This document shows positions 1-6,901 of a stretch of 35,415 bases of DNA, one piece after another. The notes beneath the pieces were generated by a model. That model was not told the DNA's origin and did not search any database. It saw only the letters and a program-made list of their open reading frames with translations. Source of the stretch: Tissierella_B sp964485455 (GTDB taxonomy: Bacteria; Bacillota; Clostridia; Tissierellales; Tissierellaceae); assembly GCA_964485455.1 (NCBI GenBank), contig CAZAJU010000009.1, positions 1 through 35,415 on the forward strand, written 5' to 3'. Position 1 is the stretch's first letter, and each line of letters opens with the position of its first letter. A program made the translations under genes and the position numbers.

Positions 1-53
1 GCATCGCCTTGCCAAGGCGAGGGTCGCGAGTTCGAATCTCGTCTTCCGCTCCA
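1..53 (+). tRNA. tRNA-Gly (anticodon GCC), 5' end outside window
   Basis: The anticodon arm, variable loop, T arm (GTTCGAATC core), 3' acceptor strand and encoded CCA (51-53) are visible. The anticodon loop TTGCCAA gives GCC, glycine. The acceptor and D arm are cut off by the window edge. A terminator-like hairpin follows directly at 62-87. Confidence 0.9.
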
Positions 54-61
54 GTTAATTT

Positions 62-87
62 ATGAAGAAGGTTTCTTCATTTTTTTT
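62..87 (+). terminator. Rho-independent terminator-like hairpin between tRNA genes
   Basis: An 8-bp stem ATGAAGAA/TTCTTCAT with a 3-nt loop is followed by eight T. It lies between tRNA-Gly(GCC) and tRNA-Gly(UCC), so it may end the upstream tRNA unit or reduce readthrough into the following tRNAs. Confidence 0.6.
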
Positions 88-101
88 AACTAAAGTTATA
101 A

Positions 102-175
102 GCGGGTGTAGCTCAGTGGTAGAGCCCCAGCCTTCCAAGCTGGTTGCGAGGGTTCGATCCCCTTCACCCGCTCCA
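102..175 (+). tRNA. tRNA-Gly (anticodon TCC)
   Basis: Full cloverleaf: acceptor GCGGGTG pairs with CACCCGC, D arm AGCTCAGTGGTAGAGC, anticodon stem CCAGC/GCTGG with loop CTTCCAA (anticodon TCC), T arm GGTTCGATCC and encoded CCA. A second glycine isoacceptor next to Gly-GCC. Confidence 0.95.
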
Positions 176-211
176 TTTTTATATAATAGGTGCACCACAA
201 AAACATTTCTT

Positions 212-288
212 TGGGGCGTCGCCAAGTCGGTAAGGCACTAGACTTTGACTCTAGCATTCCGCAGGTTCGAGTCCTGCCGCCCCAGCCA
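212..288 (+). tRNA. tRNA-Gln (anticodon TTG)
   Basis: Acceptor TGGGGCG pairs with CGCCCCA, followed by discriminator G and encoded CCA. Anticodon stem CTAGA/TCTAG holds loop CTTTGAC, anticodon TTG (Gln). T arm GGTTCGAGTCC is intact. Confidence 0.95.
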
Positions 289-297
289 ATTAAATAA

Positions 298-318
298 ATA
301 AGCCCAGATAGCTCAGTC
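298..318 (+). repeat. Broken copy 1 of tRNA-Phe 5' half
   Basis: Positions 302-318 equal the first 17 nt of the intact tRNA-Phe at 608-683 (acceptor 5' strand plus start of D arm), and the preceding ATAA is also shared. Similarity stops within the D loop and no anticodon or T arm follows, so this cannot be a working tRNA. Confidence 0.85.
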
Positions 319-481
319 TTATGACCTAACCCAATGAGCGTTAGCGAATTGCAGGTAGGTCAAATGCAATGAGCACCAAATTCATGCGAGTGAATCGAGC
401 AAATGAATTTGTGTTGCGAAACTGCTGGTATGTATTAATCATTAACGATATAAGTTACTATCAGTAATATTATTTAAATAA
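319..481. other. Palindrome-rich filler between tRNA-Phe fragments
   Basis: No open reading frame or tRNA is seen. It holds nested inverted repeats: GACCTA (323-328)/TAGGTC (356-361), CAAATTCAT (377-385)/ATGAATTTG (403-411) and a short TTACT/AGTAA stem near 455-467. The AATGAGC motif occurs at 334 and 369. The look is that of a small non-coding repeat element, but family membership was not tested. Confidence 0.5.
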
Positions 482-560
482 GCCCAGATAGCTCAGTCGG
501 TATAAGCAGAGAACCGAAATCTTCGATTTCGTGTGAATCGCTTAATCCGTGAGATTATGT
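482..560 (+). pseudogene. Degenerate tRNA-Phe copy 2
   Basis: Positions 482-502 equal the first 21 nt of tRNA-Phe, including the D-loop GGTA. After this the copy decays: the anticodon-arm position holds a different hairpin (CGAAAT/ATTTCG with loop CTTCG, about 514-530), and no T arm, 3' acceptor strand or CCA can be found. The intact gene follows 126 bp downstream. Confidence 0.7.
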
Positions 561-607
561 TAAACTAAGATGGGTAACAAGTTACTGCCAATAAAACAAA
601 TACATAA

Positions 608-683
608 GCCCAGATAGCTCAGTCGGTAGAGCAGTAGACTGAAAATCTACGTGTCGCTGGTTCGATTCCGGCTCTGGGCACCA
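608..683 (+). tRNA. tRNA-Phe (anticodon GAA)
   Basis: Acceptor GCCCAGA pairs with TCTGGGC, discriminator A, encoded CCA. Anticodon stem GTAGA/TCTAC holds loop CTGAAAA (anticodon GAA, Phe). This is the only complete copy of three sharing the same 5' half. Confidence 0.95.
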
Positions 684-729
684 TAGTTTATTATAATCCT
701 AAAGGTCTTTTAAGACTAATACCAGTAAG

Positions 730-782
730 CAAGAAATATAAATACCATTAAAGAGTATTTAAATATTTTCTTGTTTTTTTTT
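730..782 (+). terminator. Terminator of the tRNA cluster
   Basis: An imperfect stem between CAAGAAATATAAATA (730-744) and TATTTAAATATTTTCTTG is followed by nine T. It lies 46 bp after tRNA-Phe, with no gene between. The rest of the gap to 865 shows nothing recognisable. Confidence 0.6.
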
Positions 783-865
783 GCATGTAAAGATATCATA
801 CCAATTATGGAAATAAATCCACATAAGAGTATTGTAGGGACTACTATTTAATAAGTATAAAACAA

Positions 866-910
866 AAGAAGGCAAATTTTGTTCTATTCCAAAACAAAAT
901 TTACCTTCTT
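866..910 (-). terminator. Terminator of the B12 operon
   Basis: An 18-bp nearly perfect inverted repeat (866-883 with 893-910, one mismatch) has a 9-nt loop. On the minus strand it is followed by a T-rich tail. It sits 15 bp beyond the stop of the last operon gene. Confidence 0.8.
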
Positions 911-925
911 CAGCATTTCATGATT

Positions 926-1585
926 TTATTCTATAGGTATCACTGTGAAATTATCTATATTTATCTTTTTACCAGCAGTATATTTAATAGGGTTCTTGTA
1001 TATTGGGCCATCGAAGACGAAAGTATGATATTCACCATTTTCACCACAGATATCAGCACCTGACTTTTCAATAGCATTAGCGATTTCTTTCGTTAGTATT
1101 TTACCTGCAAATTCTTCAGGCATTCTAGAATTATCAACTATAGTGATAATAGTCTTGAAGCCCAGGTCTATAAATTCATATACTAGATTTTTTCTAGATT
1201 CTTTCCATAAGGGAAAGTATGCTTCCATTCCTACCAACTTACATCTATCGGTACACCATTCAAAATGTCCTTCTATATCTATGTCCCCAAAGACACAAAC
1301 TTCTGCTCCTTTAATTTTGGCCTCTAATAACTTGGCTTCGAAGTTCTTAGTATATTCTTCTCCAGTTGTTTTAATCAGAGATACTGGGATATTGATTTCC
1401 TTTGATATATTATCTAGAACAGCCTGTGGTATACCGTGAAACCAAGACCTTTCTTTATCTGTATTATAGGTTATTATCAATTCCAGTGGAATCATACCTT
1501 GGGAAATTGCCCGGTAAATAGCTAGAGTACTATCTTTACCTCCACTATATGATGCTACAAATTTTTTACCTTTAAAATTAGTCAT
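926..1585 (-). CDS. Dph6/DUF71-family ATP pyrophosphatase, probable B12-salvage subgroup
   Basis: A 219-residue cytoplasmic enzyme of the diphthine-ammonia ligase family (COG2102). The PP-loop SGGKDS at residues 14-19 binds ATP for adenylation of a substrate carboxylate. The family signature GENGEYHTF is at 181-189. Diphthamide is archaeal/eukaryotic, so the eukaryotic role is not expected here; published comparative genomics placed a bacterial DUF71 branch in B12 salvage, clustered with btu transport genes, which matches this context. It is the last gene of a riboswitch-controlled btuFCD operon, 11 bp after the PduO-like gene, with AGGAG before the ATG. The substrate (a corrinoid carboxylate to be amidated) is inference. 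Length is normal for a stand-alone catalytic domain. Confidence 0.85.
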   Translation of the reverse strand: MTNFKGKKFVASYSGGKDSTLAIYRAISQGMIPLELIITYNTDKERSWFHGIPQAVLDNISKEINIPVSLIKTTGEEYTKNFEAKLLEAKIKGAEVCVFGDIDIEGHFEWCTDRCKLVGMEAYFPLWKESRKNLVYEFIDLGFKTIITIVDNSRMPEEFAGKILTKEIANAIEKSGADICGENGEYHTFVFDGPIYKNPIKYTAGKKINIDNFTVIPIE

Positions 1586-1596
1586 AATTTAAACTC

Positions 1597-2121
1597 CTAT
1601 TTGTAATTTCTACTTACAAATTCAATTTCATCAATACCATTTATTTGATTTAGTTTAATAGCAAGGTTGAAGAAATAACCGGATAAAAGATTTGCAAAAT
1701 CAAATAGTATATTATCCACATTATTTCCAGAGTAACTATGCCTATATAGCATTCTTACTAATGCTTTAAACTTTGTTCGGAGTATGTGAGAAAGGCATGC
1801 ACTTTCACATCCTTGGTTAAGAACGAATTTTTCGCATCTTCCTTTTACTTCATTGTATATTCTGTTTGTACAACTCTCCAACCAGTAAAGCTCTTCATCG
1901 GTAACTGAGATAAATGTCCGAAGTGATGGGTTTATATGATAGATTAGCTCGCATATTTTCAATAATTCTTCCTTAAGCCTATCATCTTCAATTTTCGCTC
2001 TTAAAAGTCCTACCATACTTGAAAGTTCATCTGTAAATATTTCAAAATCGCATCTTAAGTCTTCTGGTGTATCATGTAAGAATGGGTATGCTTCATACTT
2101 GCTTCTATATAAATCGCTCAT
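1597..2121 (-). CDS. Divergent PduO-like cobalamin adenosyltransferase family protein
   Basis: A 174-residue protein not obvious at first sight, but it aligns with the canonical PduO at 15850-16374: residues 20-38 (EDLRCDFEIFTDELSS..G) match the KDDIRVESYGTIDELGS..G block, and residues 99-127 (FVLNQGCESA..SHILRT) match the FIVQGSNIKSA..HVART helix. Asp31 and Arg115 of the active site appear kept, but the ATP-binding N-terminal TKTGDKG loop is missing, and the second Arg of the RTVCR motif is Lys119. It may bind corrinoid without normal catalysis, or use ATP differently. The ATG at 2121 is chosen over one 36 bp upstream because AGAGGTG lies just before it and it avoids overlap with the ATPase gene. 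Its B12-operon position supports a corrinoid role. Confidence 0.65.
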   Translation of the reverse strand: MSDLYRSKYEAYPFLHDTPEDLRCDFEIFTDELSSMVGLLRAKIEDDRLKEELLKICELIYHINPSLRTFISVTDEELYWLESCTNRIYNEVKGRCEKFVLNQGCESACLSHILRTKFKALVRMLYRHSYSGNNVDNILFDFANLLSGYFFNLAIKLNQINGIDEIEFVSRNYK

Positions 2122-2132
2122 ATTTTCACCTC

Positions 2133-2903
2133 TTAAAAATTTGCAATGCTTTCCCATTTTTTTAAGGAATCTAACATAAATCCTACAACATCCATTCCAT
2201 ATACGCTGTTTAAGATTTCATTTGTAATGGCATTATTAGCACTTCCATATGATTTCACATAGCCATCTTCAAGTACTAGAATATTATCAGCAAGTCTCAT
2301 GGCAAGGTTTATATCATGTAATACACCTACTATGGAATGTCCCTCTTCCTTAGACCATTCCTTTAGATAATCTATTAGCTCTGCTTGATATCTTAGATCA
2401 AGATGATTAGTAGGCTCATCTAGTAAAATGATATTAGGTTCTTGTGCTAAGGTACGAGCAAGGTAAACTCTTTGAAGCTGTCCTCCTGAGAGGGTATTTA
2501 TTTGTTTGTCCTTTAATTTATATAAGCCAACAGCCTTTAAACATTTCTCTACACAGCTTTTATCATAGGATGAAGGGCCTTTAAATACACCTTTCATATG
2601 TAGATACCTACCAAGTAGCACAGTTTCATATACAGAATATGAAAAGAATATTGTTGAAAACTGGCTCATAACTGCAATTTTACTGGCTATCTCATGTCTT
2701 TTCATCTTACTAAGATCTTTATCGTCGATTAATATCTTTCCCTTTGCAGGTATAAGACCTGCTATTGCCTTAATTAGTGTAGTTTTACCACAACCATTTG
2801 GCCCAATAATGCAGAGATTTTTACCATGTTCAAGAGTTAAGGAGATATCCTTAAGGACATCTATACCATCATAACCCGCAGATACCTTTTTTAATTCCAA
2901 CAT
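2133..2903 (-). CDS. btuD: ABC transporter ATPase, cobalamin/corrinoid uptake (BtuD-like)
   Basis: A 256-residue nucleotide-binding subunit of a type II (FecCD/BtuCD) importer, working on the cytoplasmic face of the membrane. Walker A GPNGCGKTT is at 34-42, followed by the Q-loop (MSQF), signature LSGGQ, Walker B IILLDEP and an H-loop histidine (VLHD). It starts 1 bp after the permease stop, so the two are translationally coupled. FecCD-type ATPases for siderophores and heme look alike; corrinoid specificity comes from the cobalamin riboswitch at the head of the operon. The C-terminal tail is typical of the BtuD/FepC group. Confidence 0.9.
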   Translation of the reverse strand: MLELKKVSAGYDGIDVLKDISLTLEHGKNLCIIGPNGCGKTTLIKAIAGLIPAKGKILIDDKDLSKMKRHEIASKIAVMSQFSTIFFSYSVYETVLLGRYLHMKGVFKGPSSYDKSCVEKCLKAVGLYKLKDKQINTLSGGQLQRVYLARTLAQEPNIILLDEPTNHLDLRYQAELIDYLKEWSKEEGHSIVGVLHDINLAMRLADNILVLEDGYVKSYGSANNAITNEILNSVYGMDVVGFMLDSLKKWESIANF

Positions 2904-2904
2904 A

Positions 2905-3927
2905 TTATCGAACCTTTCTATTTAAAAAATAAACATATGCAAAGAATGGTGCTCCAATTAGTGCGGTTACAGCTCCTACGGGGAGTTCAGAAGGTGATAT
3001 AACGGTTCTAGCTATTAAGTCACATATCACCATAAATGCTCCGCCTATAAATAAGGACATTGGAATTACAATTTTATGTGAAGATCCAAAAAATCTTCTT
3101 ACTACATGAGGAGCTATTAAATCAATAAACCCTATTACACCTACAAAGGAAATTGCGCTGCCTGTTAAGGCCGCTGACAAACCAAGTAATGTCCATTTAA
3201 CCTTGTTAATCTCCACTCCAACTGCGGAGGCCTGTTCCTCACCAAAGGTCATTAAGTCAAGCTCTCTAGAATATCTGATTAATATTATCACACAAATTAG
3301 TACCATCGGTAAAAGTATTAGTACACTTGACCACTCCCTAGAAGAAAAGCTACCCATTTGCCAGAAAATTAGTTGCTGTAAATGTTCTCTTCCTATGGTT
3401 GACATAAGTGTTAGAATGGCATTGATAAATAGTGAAAATACCATTCCTACTAAAATTATAGTATTGTTGGACATGTTTTTATCTAGCTTGGCTGTAAAGC
3501 TTACTGCTAAGAATACTGTTAATAGACCAAAGGTCAATCCGAATACAGGGAGAATAAACATTCCTAAAAAAGGAATACTTAATCCTGTAACTATTACTAT
3601 TCCGGCACCTACTGAAGCTCCTGAAGACACTCCCAGGGTATAGGAGGAAGCCAGTGGATTTTTAAGTACAGATTGCATTACAGTACCGCTCACTGCCAAT
3701 GCACCCCCTACTATAAACGCCAATAAGGTCCGCGGAATTCTTAGATTCCAAACTATGGAAACTGAGGCTTCTTCAATATAATGTAATAAAGGAGTTGAAA
3801 ATAATTTATTCATAATAATATTTATTGTAGTTGCAGGTGGAACATAAACACTTCCGATACCAACCCCCATAATAATCACAATAAGGCATATAATGATAGT
3901 TGTTAAAATATAAATTTTAGTTTTCAT
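2905..3927 (-). CDS. btuC: FecCD-family ABC permease, cobalamin/corrinoid uptake (BtuC-like)
   Basis: A 340-residue polytopic inner-membrane permease with about ten hydrophobic helices. Family marks are RIPRTLLAFIVGGALAVSG near residue 65, the NPLASSYTLG segment near 91, and a C-terminal GFIDLIAPHVVRRFFG block that carries the coupling helix contacting the ATPase. Length is normal for BtuC/FecD. It lies 5 bp after the lipoprotein gene and is followed at once by the ATPase gene, in the usual F-C-D order. Confidence 0.9.
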   Translation of the reverse strand: MKTKIYILTTIIICLIVIIMGVGIGSVYVPPATTINIIMNKLFSTPLLHYIEEASVSIVWNLRIPRTLLAFIVGGALAVSGTVMQSVLKNPLASSYTLGVSSGASVGAGIVIVTGLSIPFLGMFILPVFGLTFGLLTVFLAVSFTAKLDKNMSNNTIILVGMVFSLFINAILTLMSTIGREHLQQLIFWQMGSFSSREWSSVLILLPMVLICVIILIRYSRELDLMTFGEEQASAVGVEINKVKWTLLGLSAALTGSAISFVGVIGFIDLIAPHVVRRFFGSSHKIVIPMSLFIGGAFMVICDLIARTVISPSELPVGAVTALIGAPFFAYVYFLNRKVR

Positions 3928-3932
3928 TTTAA

Positions 3933-4871
3933 TTAATATTTATCTGGATATACAGCCTTAGCCATTTCTTTTAATCCAATTAGGATATTATGATTTGGAA
4001 GGGAGGTCTTCATATTATCAACATAATATACTTCACTATTTTTTATAGCACTAATTGATTCCCATCCCAAGCGTGATTTTATTTCATCAACAGGGTTATC
4101 GATATAATTAACATTTGTTAATATTACATCAGGATTTGCATTAAGAACTGCTTCTTCTGATACGGATATCCAGCTTTCCTGGTCTCCTAAGGCATTCTTT
4201 GCTCCGATTATTTCGATCATTTCATTTAAAAAGACACCTTTTCCAAAGCTATACATATATGGAGCAGCACCTATTTCAAAGTAGACTGATTTCTTATCCT
4301 CGATAGTATCTCCGATAGCTTTTATATTAGCAATTTCTTCTTTCATGTTATCTACTATTTCCTGGCCCTTAGCTTCTTCATTTAAAACTTTAGAAATAAA
4401 AATGATGTCATTATAAATCTGTTCAATACTCTCACTTGAAGGAATATATGCAACAGGTATTCCTAAGTCAGCAGCAGGTTTAAATGGGTCATTTCCTTCT
4501 ACTGTGCTCATTCCGGTTACTATTATTATATCTGGCTTTAATGCTATTATTTGCTCAATATCTGGAGACATTAAATCAAAAAAAGGTAGATTTTCAGGTA
4601 ATACTCCTAAGGTTTGGGATTGGGTATCAGCTGCTATGATTTTATCTTTATAGCCTAGTTCTATTAAAATTTCTGTATTCGATGGGGCTAGAGATATTAT
4701 TGAATCTATTTCTTCCTTGATGGTAATTTCGTTTCCAGATGGATCAATTATTATCAATGGTTTATCTAAAGCAGCAGGCTCTTCATTTTTTGAATTTTGT
4801 GTTGTAGAACACCCTGTTAAAATTGATGCTAGAATAAGTATTGTGATTGTAATTAATATGAATTTCTTCAT
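3933..4871 (-). CDS. btuF: Corrinoid-binding lipoprotein of ABC importer (BtuF-like)
   Basis: A 312-residue periplasmic-binding-type protein (TroA/BtuF fold). A lipoprotein signal occupies residues 1-20 with lipobox LTGC (Cys21), so it is anchored on the outer face of the cell membrane. The domain starts with the IISLAPSNTEILIELG motif and contains the DIEQIIALKPDIIIV segment typical of BtuF/FhuD-like proteins. GGAGGG precedes the ATG. It is the first gene after the cobalamin riboswitch, so B12 repression is expected. Ligand could be cobalamin or cobinamide; sequence alone does not separate them. Confidence 0.88.
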   Translation of the reverse strand: MKKFILITITILILASILTGCSTTQNSKNEEPAALDKPLIIIDPSGNEITIKEEIDSIISLAPSNTEILIELGYKDKIIAADTQSQTLGVLPENLPFFDLMSPDIEQIIALKPDIIIVTGMSTVEGNDPFKPAADLGIPVAYIPSSESIEQIYNDIIFISKVLNEEAKGQEIVDNMKEEIANIKAIGDTIEDKKSVYFEIGAAPYMYSFGKGVFLNEMIEIIGAKNALGDQESWISVSEEAVLNANPDVILTNVNYIDNPVDEIKSRLGWESISAIKNSEVYYVDNMKTSLPNHNILIGLKEMAKAVYPDKY

Positions 4872-4969
4872 CTTTTCCCTCCATTTTCTTTTTTGTATTG
4901 CCCATATAATAATATGGTCTCAGAACTTGAATCCATTAGCTTTCTAGCGATGCATTTAAGTTCGGTCAT

Positions 4970-5000
4970 AAAAAAAACGCCTCGGAACTCATCCGAAACG
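4970..5000 (-). terminator. Riboswitch-controlled terminator of the btu operon
   Basis: On the minus strand an 8-bp stem CGTTTCGG/CCGAGGCG (4993-5000 with 4978-4985, two G-T pairs) with a 7-nt loop is followed by seven T, then A and T. It lies about 100 bp before the btuF start. Confidence 0.8.
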
Positions 5001-5270
5001 TAAATAACCACAAAGTAAACCTTAGAATGATCCTTCTAAAGATTTAGCTAGGTCTACTATCATCCTATCTCTGTAAGATATAGTATTTGCGGTTCTTACG
5101 CAAAGGATATTGGCAGGTATTCCGACTTAGAGGTCAATGCAAGTTTTTAACCTTCCCAGATTTTACCCAGTGGTTTGCTTTCGCATAAAAACTGCTATCT
5201 CATTACGGCAGCAGGACTGTTTAGGATTCTAACCTAATTCCCTATTCATAAAATAAAATGAACCAATATC
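4970..5270 (-). promoter_or_regulatory. Cobalamin riboswitch with expression platform
   Basis: Read on the minus strand. Aptamer P1 is perfect: GATATTGG (complement of 5263-5270) pairs with CCAATATC (complement of 5106-5113). Inside are an AGGGAAT block, the CTGCCGTAAT segment, the CCACTGGGTAA block, CTGGGAAGG, and the B12-box-like GTCGGAATACCTGCC (complement of 5112-5126). A terminator at 4970-5000 serves as expression platform, so corrinoid binding should stop transcription before btuF. This explains the 520-bp gap between btuF and the neighbouring gene. Confidence 0.9.
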
Positions 5271-5291
5271 AAAGTTGTTTATGTTAAATTT

Positions 5292-5320
5292 AGTATATTA
5301 TATTCAGAGATTAATGTCAA
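5292..5320 (-). promoter_or_regulatory. Sigma-A promoter of the btu operon
   Basis: TTGACA (complement of 5315-5320) and TATACT (complement of 5292-5297) are 17 bp apart. The predicted start near 5285 is about 15 nt before the riboswitch P1 stem, as expected. Confidence 0.75.
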
Positions 5321-5370
5321 TTAAACGGGTAAACCATGAAGATGTTCAATTGAGTGGTAAGGTGGATTTA

Positions 5371-5401
5371 AAAGTGATAAAAGGTGGCCTTTTATCACTT
5401 T
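5371..5401 (-). terminator. Hairpin at the end of the DUF4317 gene
   Basis: A perfect 14-bp inverted repeat AAAGTGATAAAAGG/CCTTTTATCACTTT with a 3-nt loop. The stop codon of the minus-strand gene lies in it. The tail is A/T-rich rather than pure T, so it may work weakly, in either direction. Confidence 0.6.
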
Positions 5402-6606
5402 ATTTCACAAATGGAAGTCTTTTCATACTCATAAACAGGAATTACTATATATTCTTTCCCATCTATTATTTGAGTTTTTATTTCATCTACCTTCTCAGAC
5501 CTTACATGTAATATAATATCATAATTTTTATCTTCTGGATTTAGTTGCTCAAGTTTAGCCTTTAGATAGTCTACTTGTTTTTCTAGATTTCTTTCCTTTT
5601 TTCTTAGTTCATTAACCATAAGGACTTTTCCATCAATAAGATTTTCTACTAATGGTACCTCATCGCTGAATTCAGCTTCGTAGTATTTTTCAATTCTTGC
5701 AGTATGCTCTTCAGAAACACCGCTATCTATAAGGACATTTTGAAGTTCTGCTTTTGTTAATTTTATTGGATCCTCATTTGTATCATCGGATATTGATTTA
5801 TGTTCTTCGACTAGGGTGTTTAAGTTATCTTGAACTTTCATATATAGTTCTTCTACTTCATCTTCATCAACACCAATAGAATCCTTTACAATGTATTGGA
5901 ACTTTTCCTTCTGAATAGCAGAAGTATCTTTTGAAGAGCAACCTAGTATATTTTCCATTAATTCAGGATGCGTATCCTTTGCATTTTTTGTATAATACAT
6001 AATTGAGTTTACATCTGCACCACGGTCGATGAAAGCAGGGTAAACAAAGCCATTTATTGGTGCTCCTACTAGCCAATCACGTAAGCGGGATTTTATCCTA
6101 TTTTCATCTTCGTAATAGCTTAGCCCAGGAGCTGAAAGTGAAACAGGACAAATAGCGCATAAGATGTATTCATAGACTTCCTCAGATTCATCAATCTTTA
6201 AATTATCGGATGTTTTAGTGATTATGTCATATACATCATGGAATAATAGGATTAAAAAATTACCTGTAAAATCATAATTATCGATTACTGAAGTATATAA
6301 ATCATTAATAAGAACATCATCCTTTAATTTACTCTTCTTAAGATGGGTTAAGAAAGTTTGCTTTTCGCTTATTTCACCTTCTGGAAAGTTAAGTTCTAAG
6401 ATGTTGTTCCCTACAGTACCAGATAAAACTTTTTTTGCAATTTCTAAGTATTTAAAGTAATCATCCTCTTCTAAATTCAAGAAGGTTTCTTTTAATTCTA
6501 GAATAATATTCTTCTCTGCATTAACAAAGCATCCACACATCCGCGTAAAGGTGCATTGGTCTTTTTTTAAACGTTTTTTTAATTCAAGTATGTCTTTTTT
6601 CTTCAT
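5395..6606 (-). CDS. DUF4317 family protein, function unknown
   Basis: A 403-residue soluble protein without signal or membrane segments. The N-terminal MKKKDILELKKRLKKDQCTF and the following RMCGCFVNAEKNII block are typical of the DUF4317 family found in Firmicutes. A region near residues 325-350 (VNELRKKERNLEKQVDYLK) looks like a coiled coil. The ATG at 6606 is preferred to one 15 bp upstream because GAGAGG precedes it at normal distance. It is transcribed alone from a promoter at 6673-6701. No function can be stated from the sequence. Confidence 0.8.
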   Translation of the reverse strand: MKKKDILELKKRLKKDQCTFTRMCGCFVNAEKNIILELKETFLNLEEDDYFKYLEIAKKVLSGTVGNNILELNFPEGEISEKQTFLTHLKKSKLKDDVLINDLYTSVIDNYDFTGNFLILLFHDVYDIITKTSDNLKIDESEEVYEYILCAICPVSLSAPGLSYYEDENRIKSRLRDWLVGAPINGFVYPAFIDRGADVNSIMYYTKNAKDTHPELMENILGCSSKDTSAIQKEKFQYIVKDSIGVDEDEVEELYMKVQDNLNTLVEEHKSISDDTNEDPIKLTKAELQNVLIDSGVSEEHTARIEKYYEAEFSDEVPLVENLIDGKVLMVNELRKKERNLEKQVDYLKAKLEQLNPEDKNYDIILHVRSEKVDEIKTQIIDGKEYIVIPVYEYEKTSICEIK

Positions 6607-6647
6607 ATATGAACCTCTCAATTTCTTTAATATAGTTGTTGCTATAG

Positions 6648-6660
6648 TGAGAGTCTCTCA
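6648..6660. promoter_or_regulatory. Operator-like palindrome at the start of the DUF4317 transcript
   Basis: TGAGAGTCTCTCA is a perfect 6-bp inverted repeat around one central base. It lies just inside the predicted transcript (start near 6666), where a repressor could block initiation. The binding protein is unknown. Confidence 0.35.
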
Positions 6661-6672
6661 TCTCGTTATTTC

Positions 6673-6701
6673 ATTCTACTTTAAATATCAGTTAATTTCA
6701 A
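6673..6701 (-). promoter_or_regulatory. Sigma-A promoter of the DUF4317 gene
   Basis: TTGAAA (complement of 6696-6701) and TAGAAT (complement of 6673-6678) with a 17-bp spacer, about 67 bp before the start codon. Confidence 0.6.
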
Positions 6702-6751
6702 CTGATTTGGAAAGGATGAAATAAGCCAGCACTTATATCAAAATAAATTAA

Positions 6752-6780
6752 TTGAAAATAAGATTTAAATATGCTATTAT
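6752..6780 (+). promoter_or_regulatory. Sigma-A promoter of the fluoride-riboswitch transcript
   Basis: TTGAAA (6752-6757), 17-bp spacer, TATTAT (6775-6780). The predicted start near 6787 is directly before the aptamer. Confidence 0.6.
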
Positions 6781-6788
6781 ACAGTGTA

Positions 6789-6879
6789 TTGGGAATGAAG
6801 TTCTCCCTAGGTAATAACCTAAACCGCAATTATGCTGATGACTTCTGCGAACTATACGCAGGTGTTATCAGCTTTTTTT
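6789..6879 (+). promoter_or_regulatory. Fluoride riboswitch (crcB motif) with terminator
   Basis: The aptamer shows GGGAATGAAGTTCTCCC (P1 GGGA/TCCC with the ATG..GTTC core), then AAACCGC, then GCTGATGACTTCTGC, close to the conserved CTGATGACTCCTAC end. That last segment (from 6834) is also the 5' arm of a 16-bp terminator stem (one mismatch) ending in TTTTTTT at 6873-6879. So fluoride binding holds the segment in the aptamer and lets transcription proceed. Confidence 0.88.
6834..6879 (+). terminator. Fluoride-riboswitch terminator
   Basis: GCTGATGACTTCTGCG pairs with CGCAGGTGTTATCAGC (one T-T mismatch, two wobbles) with a 7-nt loop, followed by seven T. The 5' arm is shared with the aptamer. 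Confidence 0.85.
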
Positions 6880-6901
6880 CTTTAAAAATGGAGGAGATTA
6901 T

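Noticed and set aside
482..560. Second copy as a working tRNA-Phe
   Set aside because: No matching 3' acceptor strand, T arm or CCA, and the anticodon loop is changed.
5275..5511. Small plus-strand open frame across the btu promoter
   Set aside because: It overlaps the promoter of the opposite strand and the end of the DUF4317 gene, and resembles nothing known.
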